Assembly: GCA_963792075.1 (NCBI GenBank)
Contig: CAWBUW010000009.1
Location: forward strand, 1 to 64,000
Origin: CAWBUW01 sp963792075
Lineage (GTDB): Bacteria; Chloroflexota; Anaerolineae; Anaerolineales; UBA4823
DNA length: 64,000 nt
Reading direction: 5' to 3'
The position numbers and the translations under genes were made by a program. This document shows, one piece after another, positions 44,771 through 52,031 of the stretch (its first letter is position 1; each line of letters opens with the position of its first letter). The notes beneath the pieces were generated by a model. That model did not search any database and had not been told where the DNA came from. It saw only the letters and a list, made by a program, of their open reading frames with translations.

Positions 44771-44813
44771 ATACAGGAATATGATACATCAGAGTGGGCA
44801 GAATGGCAAACGC
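44767..44813. repeat. 47-bp direct repeat, right copy
   Basis: Second copy of the repeat at 43849-43895. The first codons of hepT lie in it on the minus strand, and the -35 box of the next plus-strand gene starts two bases after it. Confidence 0.8.
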
Positions 44814-44814
44814 T

Positions 44815-44843
44815 TTGCCAGGGCGAGGGGTTTCCTGTATAAT
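44815..44843 (+). promoter_or_regulatory. leaderless-type promoter of the deazaflavin-dependent oxidoreductase gene
   Basis: TTGCCA (44815-44820), 17 bp spacer, TATAAT (44838-44843). The start codon at 44852 is eight bases beyond, so transcription should begin at about the ATG. The arrangement repeats that of the M48 gene at 24682-24718. Confidence 0.7.
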
Positions 44844-44851
44844 GACAGGAA

Positions 44852-45324
44852 ATGAGCCCCCAGACCATCTACCACCGCCTCAAGGCCTTGAACACCCGCA
44901 TGGCGCGCAACTACCGGCGCGGCTTTGGACCGGTGCGCATGGTGCTCTTGCTGACCACCACCGGGCGCAAATCCGGCCTGGCGCGGGTGACGCCGCTCCA
45001 GTTCGAGGCAGTGGAGGGGGCCTTTTACGTCGCTTCGGCGCGGGAAAAGAGGCGGACTGGTTCAAGAATATCCTGGCGAACCCGCAGGTGCACGTACAGG
45101 TGGGCCAAAAGGAGTTCGATACGGCTGCCGAAGCGGTCACAGACCCGCGGCGCATCGCCGATTTCATCGAGCTGCGCCTGCGCCGCCACCCGCTGATGAT
45201 CCGCCTGATCATGCACTTGTTCGATGGCCTGCCGCTGCGCTTCACCCGGGCGGACCTGGAAGAATTCTGCAAGGAAAAAGCGCTGGTCATTCTTCGCCCA
45301 GCGCAAGATATCGTCCAAAGTTAA
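44852..45324 (+). pseudogene. deazaflavin(F420)-dependent nitroreductase-family protein, frame broken
   Basis: Frame 1 (from 44852) reads PQTIYHRLKALNTRMARNYR, then LTTTGRKSGLARVTPLQF and FYVASAR, the N-terminal half of the Ddn/nitroreductase deazaflavin-dependent family. At about 45045 the homology moves to another frame: GKEADWFKNILANPQVHV and onward to FCKEKALVILRPAQD. A missing G at CGCGGG(G)AAAAG would explain it. The parts together give about 157 residues, normal for the family. Real inactivation and assembly error are both possible. Confidence 0.78.
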
Positions 45325-45328
45325 CCGG

Positions 45329-45556
45329 TCACACCCTCGCCAGGAACTCCGCCGGGCGCAGGACAGGGACCGATTCGAAACTGCCCAGGTCGAGCAGGTC
45401 GGCATCGCCGGAGACGAGGCAGTCGGCGCTGCCGGCCAGGGCAGCCTCCAGGAATTTATTGTCCTTGGGGTCACGGCAGGCTGTAATTTTGCGCTGCGGC
45501 GTGACCAGCTCGCCGCGCAGGCGGATGAGGTTGATCAGGGCTATGTATCCTGATAT
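45329..45556 (-). pseudogene. C-terminal fragment of a PIN-domain (VapC-like) toxin
   Basis: The minus-strand frame ending at 45329 reads INLIRLRGELVTPQRKITAC, RDPKDNKFLEAALAG, DCLVSGDADLLDL and a PAEFLARV end. This is the second half of PIN toxins with the conserved DPKDNKFLE and SGDxDLL motifs. The N-terminal DTNV motif is missing; upstream of about 45545 lies only an AT-rich stretch and a stop, so the gene is truncated. Confidence 0.7.
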
Positions 45557-45670
45557 ATATTATAACATGTATTGAAAATGAGTAAACTCTCATCTTCAAA
45601 AGGGCCTTTCCAAGATTAAGTGTGGTATGATCCTTTCTGTCGAGTTCCAGATCCGCGTTTGATTGTTTAG

Positions 45671-45701
45671 CCGCCCTTCTGAGTTGAGGGGCGGTTTTTT
45701 T
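45671..45701 (+). terminator. intrinsic terminator/attenuator before the RRM gene
   Basis: Stem CCGCCC/GGGCGG with a 12-base loop followed by seven T residues, 85 bases upstream of the RRM start codon. No complete plus-strand gene ends just before it, so it may be a premature terminator in the leader of the RRM gene. Confidence 0.6.
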
Positions 45702-45785
45702 CATCTGTCCGCCTGGAAAAAACATAACGGCCGGCGCCTGGCCCGAAAAGCTATGCGCAGCCGTGTTCAAGAAGAGGAAATGATA

Positions 45786-46079
45786 ATGGAAACAAAATTG
45801 TATGTCGGAAACCTGTCTTATGACACCACTGAAGCTGGCCTGCGCACTGCTTTCGAGCAGTCCGGCACCGTCACCGAAGTGGCGATGATCAAAGACCGGG
45901 ACACCGGGCGTATGAAAGGCTTCGCCTTCGTCACGATGAGCACCGCTGAAGAAGCGCAGAAAGCCATCCAGGGTCTGAACGAGAAGACTTTGGATGACCG
46001 CCAGATCAAGGTGAACATCGCCAAGCCGCGCGAAGAAGGGGCCCGCCGCCCATCCTTCGGTGGTGGCCGCCGCTACTAA
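45786..46079 (+). CDS. single-RRM RNA-binding protein
   Basis: A 97-residue protein: one RNA recognition motif (RNP2 LYVGNLSY at residues 4-11, RNP1 KGFAFVTM near 45-52) and a short Gly/Arg tail (SFGGGRRY). Such proteins are typical of cyanobacteria and Chloroflexota and act as cold-inducible RNA chaperones. I choose the ATG at 45786 because AGAGG is eight bases before it; the ATG at 45780 is too close. A bidirectional hairpin follows at 46102. Confidence 0.9.
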   Translation: METKLYVGNLSYDTTEAGLRTAFEQSGTVTEVAMIKDRDTGRMKGFAFVTMSTAEEAQKAIQGLNEKTLDDRQIKVNIAKPREEGARRPSFGGGRRY

Positions 46080-46101
46080 ACCAGCCCATACTAACTAAAC
46101 T

Positions 46102-46137
46102 TTTTGGGGCTGTCCAATAAATTGGACAGCCCCAAAA
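46102..46137. terminator. bidirectional terminator between the RRM gene and murE
   Basis: A perfect 17-bp inverted repeat with a two-base loop, TTTT at one end and AAAA at the other. It lies directly after the murE stop (46138) and 22 bases after the RRM stop, serving the convergent pair. Confidence 0.8.
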
Positions 46138-47757
46138 TTATTTAATAGACGTGGGCAGACGCGGCATCTCCGGGCCCAGGACGCCAAGCTGCTCGGCCAG
46201 GGCGGCGCGCAGGGCGGTACGGTCGTCCCAGTGATATTCGGTAGCGCCAAAACACATGGACTGCTCGTGGCCCTTGCCGCAGGCCAGGACGATGTCGCCG
46301 GGGCGGGCCAGGGAGAGGGCAAAACGGATGGCTTCGCCGCGGTCGGGCACGCGCCAGAAGGTCTCGCCTTCGACGCCCCCCTGGGCCAGCGCGCCGGCGG
46401 CCATTTCCGCCAGGATGCCGTCCAGGGGCTCGCTGCGCGGGTCCTCGGCGGTGAGCACGGTCAGGTCGGCCAACTGCAGCGAGGTCTCGGCCATCAGGCG
46501 GCGCTTCTGGCGGTCGCGCAGCCCGGCGGAGCCAAAGACGGCGATCACCTTCCCTTCAGGGGCCAACTGGCGGGCGGTCTCTAAGGTCACCTTGAGCGCG
46601 TTGGGGGTATGGGCAAAATCGACGAAGGCCAGGAAGTCCTGGCCGTAATCGATGCGCTCCATGCGCCCCGGCACGCCGCGCAGCGCGGCAATGCCCGCCT
46701 GGACGTCTTCGGGGGCAATCCCCAGCCCGGCGGTGGCGGCGCCGACCGCAGCCAGGATGTTGGAAAGGTTATACTCGCCGACCAGCACACAGGACAGGGG
46801 CAGGCGCAGGGAAGGCCCGCGGGCGGTAAACTCCAGGCCGTGCCCGTTCTGCAGCACCTCCTCCGCCCAGACCTCGCCGCCGGGTTGGAGCCCGTAGGCG
46901 CAGGTGCGCACTCCCGGAAGCCGGGAGCAAAGCTCCGCCAGGTAAGCGTAAGAGCGGTCGTCGCGGTTCAGGACCGCCAGGCGCGGGTTGCCCTGCGGCT
47001 TGGGAGGCGTCTCGGCCAACATCTCGAACAGGCGCGCCTTGGCGGCGCGGTAATTCTCGTAGGAGCCGTGGTAATCCAGGTGCTCGTGCGTGATGTTGGT
47101 CACCACGGCCACGTCGAACTCGCAGGCGTCCACGCGGAATTGGGCCAGCCCGTGCGAGGTCGTCTCGAGCACCACGTGGGTCAGCCCCGCGGCGACCATC
47201 TGCGCCAGGTAGCGCTGCACGTCGGGCGCGTCCGGCGTGGTGACGTGGAAGCCGGTATCCAACACCTGGTCGCCGATGACGGCGTTGACGGTAGAGATCA
47301 TGCCGGCGCGCAGGCCGGCGGCACGCAGGCCGGCGGCGCGCAGGCCGGCGGCGCGCAGCCCCGCGGCCAGCAGGACGCTGTAGATCAGGCTGGTGGTGGT
47401 GGTCTTGCCGTCCGTCCCGGTGACGCCGATGACGGTCAGGCGGTGCGCCGGGTAGCCATAGAAGGCGGCGGACAGCTCCGCCAGGGCCTTGCGTGAGTTC
47501 TCCACCCAGATGTAAGGGATCTTCGTAGGGTGCGCTTGCGGCGCACCTTCTTCCCCCACCACGGCGGCGGCGCCGCGGCGCAGCGCGTCGGGGATGAAGC
47601 GGTGCCCGTCCACGGCGTCGCCGCGGCAGGCCACGAAGAGGCTGCCCGCCTGCACCTGGCGCGAATCGGCCACCACGGAGGTGATGGGCACCGCGGGCAG
47701 GTCCGCTGTGTCTACGGGGAGGCGGGAGAAGAGGTCAGGCAGGAAGACTTGGGTCAT
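46138..47757 (-). CDS. murE: UDP-MurNAc-tripeptide synthetase MurE
   Basis: About 539 residues; adds the third amino acid to the peptidoglycan precursor. Motifs: ATP loop GVTGTDGKTTTTSLIY, ETTSHGLAQFRV, NITHEHLDYHGSYENY, and CGKGHEQ near the end. The substrate loop reads EDPRSE, close to the DNPR form of diaminopimelate-adding enzymes; this does not exclude ornithine. The start MTQVFLPDLF at 47757 is taken because the longer frame is antisense to glnS. Odd: just after the ATP loop, AAGLR is repeated several times in tandem (47311-47370), lengthening a helix. Confidence 0.92.
   Translation of the reverse strand: MTQVFLPDLFSRLPVDTADLPAVPITSVVADSRQVQAGSLFVACRGDAVDGHRFIPDALRRGAAAVVGEEGAPQAHPTKIPYIWVENSRKALAELSAAFYGYPAHRLTVIGVTGTDGKTTTTSLIYSVLLAAGLRAAGLRAAGLRAAGLRAGMISTVNAVIGDQVLDTGFHVTTPDAPDVQRYLAQMVAAGLTHVVLETTSHGLAQFRVDACEFDVAVVTNITHEHLDYHGSYENYRAAKARLFEMLAETPPKPQGNPRLAVLNRDDRSYAYLAELCSRLPGVRTCAYGLQPGGEVWAEEVLQNGHGLEFTARGPSLRLPLSCVLVGEYNLSNILAAVGAATAGLGIAPEDVQAGIAALRGVPGRMERIDYGQDFLAFVDFAHTPNALKVTLETARQLAPEGKVIAVFGSAGLRDRQKRRLMAETSLQLADLTVLTAEDPRSEPLDGILAEMAAGALAQGGVEGETFWRVPDRGEAIRFALSLARPGDIVLACGKGHEQSMCFGATEYHWDDRTALRAALAEQLGVLGPEMPRLPTSIK
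47311..47370. repeat. in-frame 15-bp tandem repeat inside murE
   Basis: Three nearly identical 15-base units and one degenerate unit encode repeated AAGLR in MurE, next to the P-loop helix. Each change in copy number keeps the reading frame. Confidence 0.8.
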
Positions 47758-47767
47758 AAGAGGTCCA

Positions 47768-47882
47768 GGGCCCCCTCCGGCCTCCGGCCACCTCCCCCAA
47801 ATGCTCCGCATTTGGGGGAGGCTGGGAGGGGGCTGTCCTCCCCTAAATGCTTTGCGGTTGGGGGAGGGTTGGGAGGGGGCGC
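47768..47882. repeat. REP-like palindromic element, copy 3
   Basis: The same paired-palindrome unit as at 25477 and 26386. It occupies the space between murE and glnS, and the glnS stop codon (47843) lies inside it. Confidence 0.85.
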
Positions 47883-49549
47883 CCCGGGTCAATCTTGGCC
47901 CAGGTATCGCGCAGGGGCAGGGTCTGGTTGAAGACCAGGCGCTCGGGCGTGGAGTCCAGGTCGACGCAGAAGAAGCCTTTGCGCTCGAACTGGTAATGCG
48001 CGCCGGGGATGGCCTGCGCCAGGCCCGGCTCCACTTTGCAGTGCGCCAGCACCTGGAGCGAATCCGGGTTGAGGTAATCCTGGAAGGTCTTGCCTTCCTC
48101 GACCTTGTTGGGGTTGGGCACGGTAAACAGGCGGTCGTACAGGCGCACTTCCGCATCCAGGGCGTGCGCGGCAGACACCCAATGGATGGTGCCCTTCACC
48201 TTGCGCTCGCTGGTGGGGAACTGGCCGCACGTGGTGGGGTCATAGGTGCACAGCAGGGCCTCGATGGCGCCGTTCTGGGAGTTCTTAATGACCTGCTCGC
48301 ACTTGATGATCGGCCCGTAGCGCAGGCGCACCTCGCTGCCCGGGGAGAGGCGGTAGTATTTGGGCGGCGGGACTTCGCGGAAATCGTCCTGCTCGATATA
48401 GAGCTCACGCGTAAAGGGCACCGCACGCGAGCCGGCGTCCAGGTCCTCGGGGTTGTTCAGCGCCTGGAAGGTCTCCTCTTTACCCGCCGGGTAGTTGGTG
48501 AGGATCACCTTGAGCGGGTTCAAGACGCCCATCACACGCAGCGCCTTCTTGTTAAGGTCCTCGCGCACCGAGAACTCCAGCAGGGCCACGTCGACCAGGC
48601 TTTCTTTCTTCGAGACGCCGACCTGGTCGATGAACCTGCGGATGGCCTCGGCGGTGTAGCCCCTGCGGCGCATGCCGCACAGCGTGGGCATGCGCGGGTC
48701 GTCCCAGCCGCGCACCTGGCCGGTCTGCACAAGCTGCTTCAAGAAGCGCTTGCTCAAGATGGTATAGCTCACGTTCAGGCGGGAGAACTCGAGCTGGCGC
48801 GTGCGGAAGATGTCCAGCTCGTTCAAGAACCATTCGTACAGGGGGCGGTGGTCTTCGTAGGCCAGGTCGCACAGCGAATGGGTGACGCCTTCGAGCGAAT
48901 CGGACTGGCCGTGGGCGAAGTCGTACATGGGGTAGATACACCAGGCGTCGCCGGTGCGGTGGTGGGGGGTGTGCAGGATGCGGTACATCACCGGGTCGCG
49001 CAGGTTGATGTTGCCGGAGGCCATGTCGATCCTGGCGCGCAGCACGCGCGCCCCGTCGGGGAACTCGCCCTGGCGCATGCGCCGGAACAGGTCCAGGTTC
49101 TCCTCCACGCTGCGGTTGCGGAAGGGGCTTTCCTTGCCCGGCTCGGTCAGCGTACCGCGGTACTCGCGGATCTGGTCGGCGCTCAGGTCGTCCACGTACG
49201 CCTTGCCCTTGCGCACCAGGCGGACGGCGAAGTCAAAGAGCTGCTCGAAGTAGTCCGAGGCGTACAGCTCGCGCTCGCCCCAATCGAAGCCCAGCCAGTG
49301 GATGTCTTCTTTGATGGCGTCCACGTATTCCACGTCTTCCTTGACCGGGTTGGTATCGTCGAAGCGCAGGTTGGTCCTGCCGCCAAAAGCCTGCGCCGTG
49401 CCGAAATCGATCACGATAGCCTTGGCGTGGCCGATGTGCAGATAGCCGTTGGGCTCGGGCGGGAAGCGGGTGATCACCTTATCGAAGCGCCCGGCCTTCA
49501 GGTCTTCGGCGGCGGCTTCGAGGATGAAGTTGGAGGGAGTAGGGTCCAT
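47843..49549 (-). CDS. glnS: glutaminyl-tRNA synthetase
   Basis: A 568-residue class I synthetase charging tRNA-Gln. It has RFPPEPNGYLHIGHAK (HIGH motif near residue 40), RFDDTNPVKED, a KMSKS-type loop TILSKRFLKQL and the C-terminal anticodon-binding beta barrels (LYIEQDDF, RLRYGPIIKCEQVIKN). The ATG at 49549 has AGGAAGAG upstream; the longer frame would run through hairpins and the tRNA gene. The last dozen codons are encoded by REP-like copy 3 and are not typical of the family. The cognate tRNA-Gln gene lies 160 bases upstream. Confidence 0.95.
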   Translation of the reverse strand: MDPTPSNFILEAAAEDLKAGRFDKVITRFPPEPNGYLHIGHAKAIVIDFGTAQAFGGRTNLRFDDTNPVKEDVEYVDAIKEDIHWLGFDWGERELYASDYFEQLFDFAVRLVRKGKAYVDDLSADQIREYRGTLTEPGKESPFRNRSVEENLDLFRRMRQGEFPDGARVLRARIDMASGNINLRDPVMYRILHTPHHRTGDAWCIYPMYDFAHGQSDSLEGVTHSLCDLAYEDHRPLYEWFLNELDIFRTRQLEFSRLNVSYTILSKRFLKQLVQTGQVRGWDDPRMPTLCGMRRRGYTAEAIRRFIDQVGVSKKESLVDVALLEFSVREDLNKKALRVMGVLNPLKVILTNYPAGKEETFQALNNPEDLDAGSRAVPFTRELYIEQDDFREVPPPKYYRLSPGSEVRLRYGPIIKCEQVIKNSQNGAIEALLCTYDPTTCGQFPTSERKVKGTIHWVSAAHALDAEVRLYDRLFTVPNPNKVEEGKTFQDYLNPDSLQVLAHCKVEPGLAQAIPGAHYQFERKGFFCVDLDSTPERLVFNQTLPLRDTWAKIDPGRPLPTLPQPQSI

Positions 49550-49561
49550 AGTCTCTTCCTC

Positions 49562-49598
49562 GCTTTTTCCACAGCGGCTGCGCCGCTGTGGAAAAAGC
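49562..49598 (-). repeat. hairpin just upstream of glnS
   Basis: A perfect 17-bp inverted repeat with loop TGC, 13 bases upstream of the glnS start, so it overlaps the 5' leader. It would be expected to affect translation or act as an attenuator. Confidence 0.6.
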
Positions 49599-49613
49599 AA
49601 AAATAATTTATTT

Positions 49614-49654
49614 TTGTGGTTTGTGCACCAGCATGGCTGGTGCACAAACCACAA
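49614..49654 (-). repeat. second hairpin upstream of glnS
   Basis: A perfect 19-bp inverted repeat with loop ATG between the tRNA-Gln terminator and the glnS leader hairpin. Confidence 0.6.
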
Positions 49655-49667
49655 GTTATTTTTAAAG

Positions 49668-49698
49668 AAAGCACCCTGGATAGATCTCAGGGTGCTTT
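49668..49698 (-). terminator. terminator of the tRNA-Gln transcript
   Basis: An 11-bp stem AAGCACCCTG-type with a nine-base loop, followed on the minus strand by a T-rich run. It begins 13 bases after the tRNA 3' end. Confidence 0.7.
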
Positions 49699-49710
49699 TA
49701 TATGGGAAGG

Positions 49711-49781
<71 letters not shown>

Positions 49782-49792
49782 ATATTGTGTCG

Positions 49793-49829
49793 GAGGCCGT
49801 ATTTTACTCGAAAAATACGGCCTTTGCAA
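49793..49829 (-). promoter_or_regulatory. promoter of tRNA-Gln within a hairpin
   Basis: On the minus strand: TTGCAA (49824-49829), 17 bp spacer, TAAAAT (49801-49806). A 12-bp inverted repeat (49793-49822) spans the -10 region and spacer. The predicted start is about 12 bases before the mature tRNA. Confidence 0.7.
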
Positions 49830-49841
49830 GCCTGGGAGGAT

Positions 49842-49886
49842 GTGGGGAATATTGCAGGCAGTGAAACTGCCTGCAATATTCCCCAC
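49842..49886 (-). terminator. hairpin after the atpF-H fusion gene
   Basis: A perfect 21-bp inverted repeat with loop GAA, six bases after the stop codon of the last ATP synthase gene of the cluster. Confidence 0.7.
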
Positions 49887-49892
49887 GCCCCG

Positions 49893-50630
49893 TTAGTGGA
49901 GGCCCTGGCGCAGGGTTTCGAGCTGGCCGGACACGGAAGCGTCCAGCACTTTGCCGCCCACGCGGATCACCAGGCCACCCATGATCGTGGGGTCCACGCG
50001 GAAGGTCAAGGTGGCGGCGGAGCCGGCTTTGGCCAGGATTTCTTTCTTGACAGAGTCTTTTTCGGCGGCGGTCAGCGGCAGGGCGCTGGTCACCTCGGCA
50101 GAAGCGCCGCTCAGCTCGGCGCCTTCCAGCACGGTGACCTTGCCAGACTTGATCCCGGAGAAGAACTCGTCGATCAGGCCATGCTGGCGCTTCTCGTCGA
50201 GCGATTCGCCGATCAGCTTCTGCGTGGCGGCCATGGCCAACGCAGCCACCTGGCCGCGCAGATCGCCCAGGATGCGCTCGCGCTCGACCTGCACCTCGCC
50301 CAACGCGGATTCCTTTTCTCGATTCGCTTCGGCTTCGATGCTGGCCTTGACCTCACGCGCCGAGGCTTCGGCGCGCTGCGTGGCGTCCGCCACAACCTGC
50401 GCCGCCTTGGACTGCGCTTCGGCGACGATCCTGGCAGCTTCCTTCTCGGCGTTGGCGCGCGCTTCGGCGGCGATGCGGGCATCTTCCATGCCCTGGGCGA
50501 TCTTGGTCTTGCGGTTCTCCAACATGCCCAGGATGGGCTTGTACGCCCAGGCGTACAGCAGCACGGCCATCACGGTAAAGTTCAAAACCTGAAAGATAAA
50601 GAAGCCTAAATTAATTCCCAGTTTTTCCAT
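49893..50630 (-). CDS. atpF: ATP synthase subunit b fused to a C-terminal delta domain
   Basis: A 245-residue stator protein. Residues 1-35 give the membrane anchor (FFIFQVLNFTVMAVLLYAW), about 36-160 the long charged helix of subunit b, and about 170-245 the C-terminal domain of subunit delta (ALPLTAAEKDSVKKEIL, FRVDPTIMGGLVIRVGGKVLD). The N-terminal helical domain of delta, which binds F1, is absent. Mycobacteria also fuse b and delta but keep all of delta. No F1 gene follows; tRNA-Gln is next. The separate delta N-terminal domain, if any, must be elsewhere. Confidence 0.9.
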   Translation of the reverse strand: MEKLGINLGFFIFQVLNFTVMAVLLYAWAYKPILGMLENRKTKIAQGMEDARIAAEARANAEKEAARIVAEAQSKAAQVVADATQRAEASAREVKASIEAEANREKESALGEVQVERERILGDLRGQVAALAMAATQKLIGESLDEKRQHGLIDEFFSGIKSGKVTVLEGAELSGASAEVTSALPLTAAEKDSVKKEILAKAGSAATLTFRVDPTIMGGLVIRVGGKVLDASVSGQLETLRQGLH

Positions 50631-50668
50631 TGAGTATCTCCCTCAACATACCAAACAGCGGCTTCGGC

Positions 50669-50911
50669 TCAGGCAGCGAAGATAATAATCAAGGACACGG
50701 CCAGGGCGTAAATGGCGACCGCTTCGGCGAAAGCCATGCCCAGGATCATGTTGGTCTGGATCATCGGAGCCGCATCGGGGTTGCGTCCCATAGCCTGCAC
50801 ACCACCGGCCGCAGCCAGGCCCACGCCGATACCGGCGCCGATAGCGCCAAACATAGCCAGGCCAGCGCCCAACAGCTTCATACCGGATACGAACATTTCA
50901 TTAAATTCCAT
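50669..50911 (-). CDS. atpE: ATP synthase subunit c
   Basis: An 80-residue hairpin of two membrane helices. Helix 1 has the Gly-rich AGIGVGLAAAGG, the loop is GRNPDAAP (RNP/Q-type), and helix 2 carries the ion-binding Glu in AFAEAVAIYAL. No Gln/Ser sodium motif accompanies it, so a proton ring is likely. The ATG at 50911 has AGGAG eight bases upstream; the Met 15 codons earlier is rejected. Confidence 0.94.
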   Translation of the reverse strand: MEFNEMFVSGMKLLGAGLAMFGAIGAGIGVGLAAAGGVQAMGRNPDAAPMIQTNMILGMAFAEAVAIYALAVSLIIIFAA

Positions 50912-50987
50912 TTTGATATCTCCTCTTTTTTCTTTGCTGTTGCCTGTGCTACCCAAGCTTCGTTGTGTAGCACAGGCAGCGAAAATG

Positions 50988-52031
50988 TTAGTGATGCTCT
51001 TCCGCGTGGTGGCTGACCGTAGCGCCGCTGATGAACATGGTAGCCAGCAAGAAGAACACGTAGGCCTGGATGATGCCGAAGAACACTTCGAACAGGTACA
51101 GACCGGCAGGGACGACGACTGCCGTCAGCGCGCCGACGATAGAAAGCAGCAGCGCGCCGGCGAAAATATTACCAAAAAGACGGAAGCCAAACGACAGGAT
51201 CTTGGCGAACTCCAGGATGACTTCCAGCAGGCCCACGGCGAAATTGATCGCCCCAAACGGGCCGCCGCTGATAAGCCCCTTGAACTGGAAGAACTTCTCG
51301 AAGTAGCCCGGCCCAAGCGCCCACGCGCCGTAGACCTGGGTCATCAGCACGGCAATGAAAGCCAGGGCAAAGGGGAAGTTCAGGTCGGTGGCAGAGCCAC
51401 GAAAGAAGGGCACGACCTCATAATATTTGCCGGCTTCGATCTCGGCAGCAGGCCCGCCTTCTTCGCCGCCCTCTGCCGTCGCGCCAGCGTGCGCCGCTTC
51501 GCTGATGGGGTGCCCCTTATCCAGCGAGTAGAGCCAACCGGGGATCAGGGTCACGGCCTTGTAACCGTACTTGGCATGGCCTTCTTTCATGTAGCCGATG
51601 CTCTCGAACCCGGGCGCCATCTTGACCATATTGGCCACAAAGACGAGCAGGAAAATGGTCGCCGGGACGATGAAGATCTTCTTGGCCCATTTCCCGGCCG
51701 CACCCTCGACAGAGCTCCACAGGAATTCTACGATCCACTCGAAGAAGTTGTAGAAGCCCTGCGGAACGATCTGGCCGCTTTTGGAGAAGCGCAGCGCGCC
51801 ATACGCCATCAACACCAGCAGCAGGTCGGCCAGGAGCGTGGCCAGGATGGTGTTGGTGATCGGGAAGCCAAGGATGGCCAACCCGGTCGGCTCGGGCGGC
51901 AGCACCACCAGCGGGCTGATCGGCTTGAGCCAGGAGGGGCCGATGAAGGCGCAATAAATGCCCAGCCCCACCAGGAGCAGCACGATCCAGCGCTTCCTCC
52001 CATAATTTCTCTTGGTTTTTACATCACTCAC
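50988..52031 (-). CDS. atpB: ATP synthase subunit a
   Basis: About 347 residues, longer than the usual 230-280. The proton-path Arg is in GFRLFGNIFAGALLL and the last helices hold GLYLFEVFFGIIQAYVFFLLA. An extra soluble loop of about 90 residues (around SLDKGHPISEAAHAG and a Glu/Gly-rich stretch) lies between the first helices and the conserved core. I prefer the GTG start at 52031, six bases after a perfect AGGAGG; an ATG at 52046 includes that ribosome site. It overlaps the end of atpI. Confidence 0.92.
   Translation of the reverse strand: MSDVKTKRNYGRKRWIVLLLVGLGIYCAFIGPSWLKPISPLVVLPPEPTGLAILGFPITNTILATLLADLLLVLMAYGALRFSKSGQIVPQGFYNFFEWIVEFLWSSVEGAAGKWAKKIFIVPATIFLLVFVANMVKMAPGFESIGYMKEGHAKYGYKAVTLIPGWLYSLDKGHPISEAAHAGATAEGGEEGGPAAEIEAGKYYEVVPFFRGSATDLNFPFALAFIAVLMTQVYGAWALGPGYFEKFFQFKGLISGGPFGAINFAVGLLEVILEFAKILSFGFRLFGNIFAGALLLSIVGALTAVVVPAGLYLFEVFFGIIQAYVFFLLATMFISGATVSHHAEEHH
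51031..51036. other. signature loop of AtpB C-terminal region (position note)
   Basis: This lies near the 3' end of atpB and marks only that the gene closes close to atpE (76 bases between stop and next start). No separate element is claimed. Confidence 0.1.

Noticed and set aside
46138..48156. A longer MurE reading frame with 133 extra N-terminal residues
   Set aside because: The extension is antisense to glnS and REP-like copy 3, Cys/Arg/Thr-rich and unlike any MurE; the start at 47757 fits the family.
51031..51036. A possible separate signal near the end of atpB
   Set aside because: Nothing beyond ordinary coding sequence; the entry in the feature list at this position is only a position note of very low confidence.
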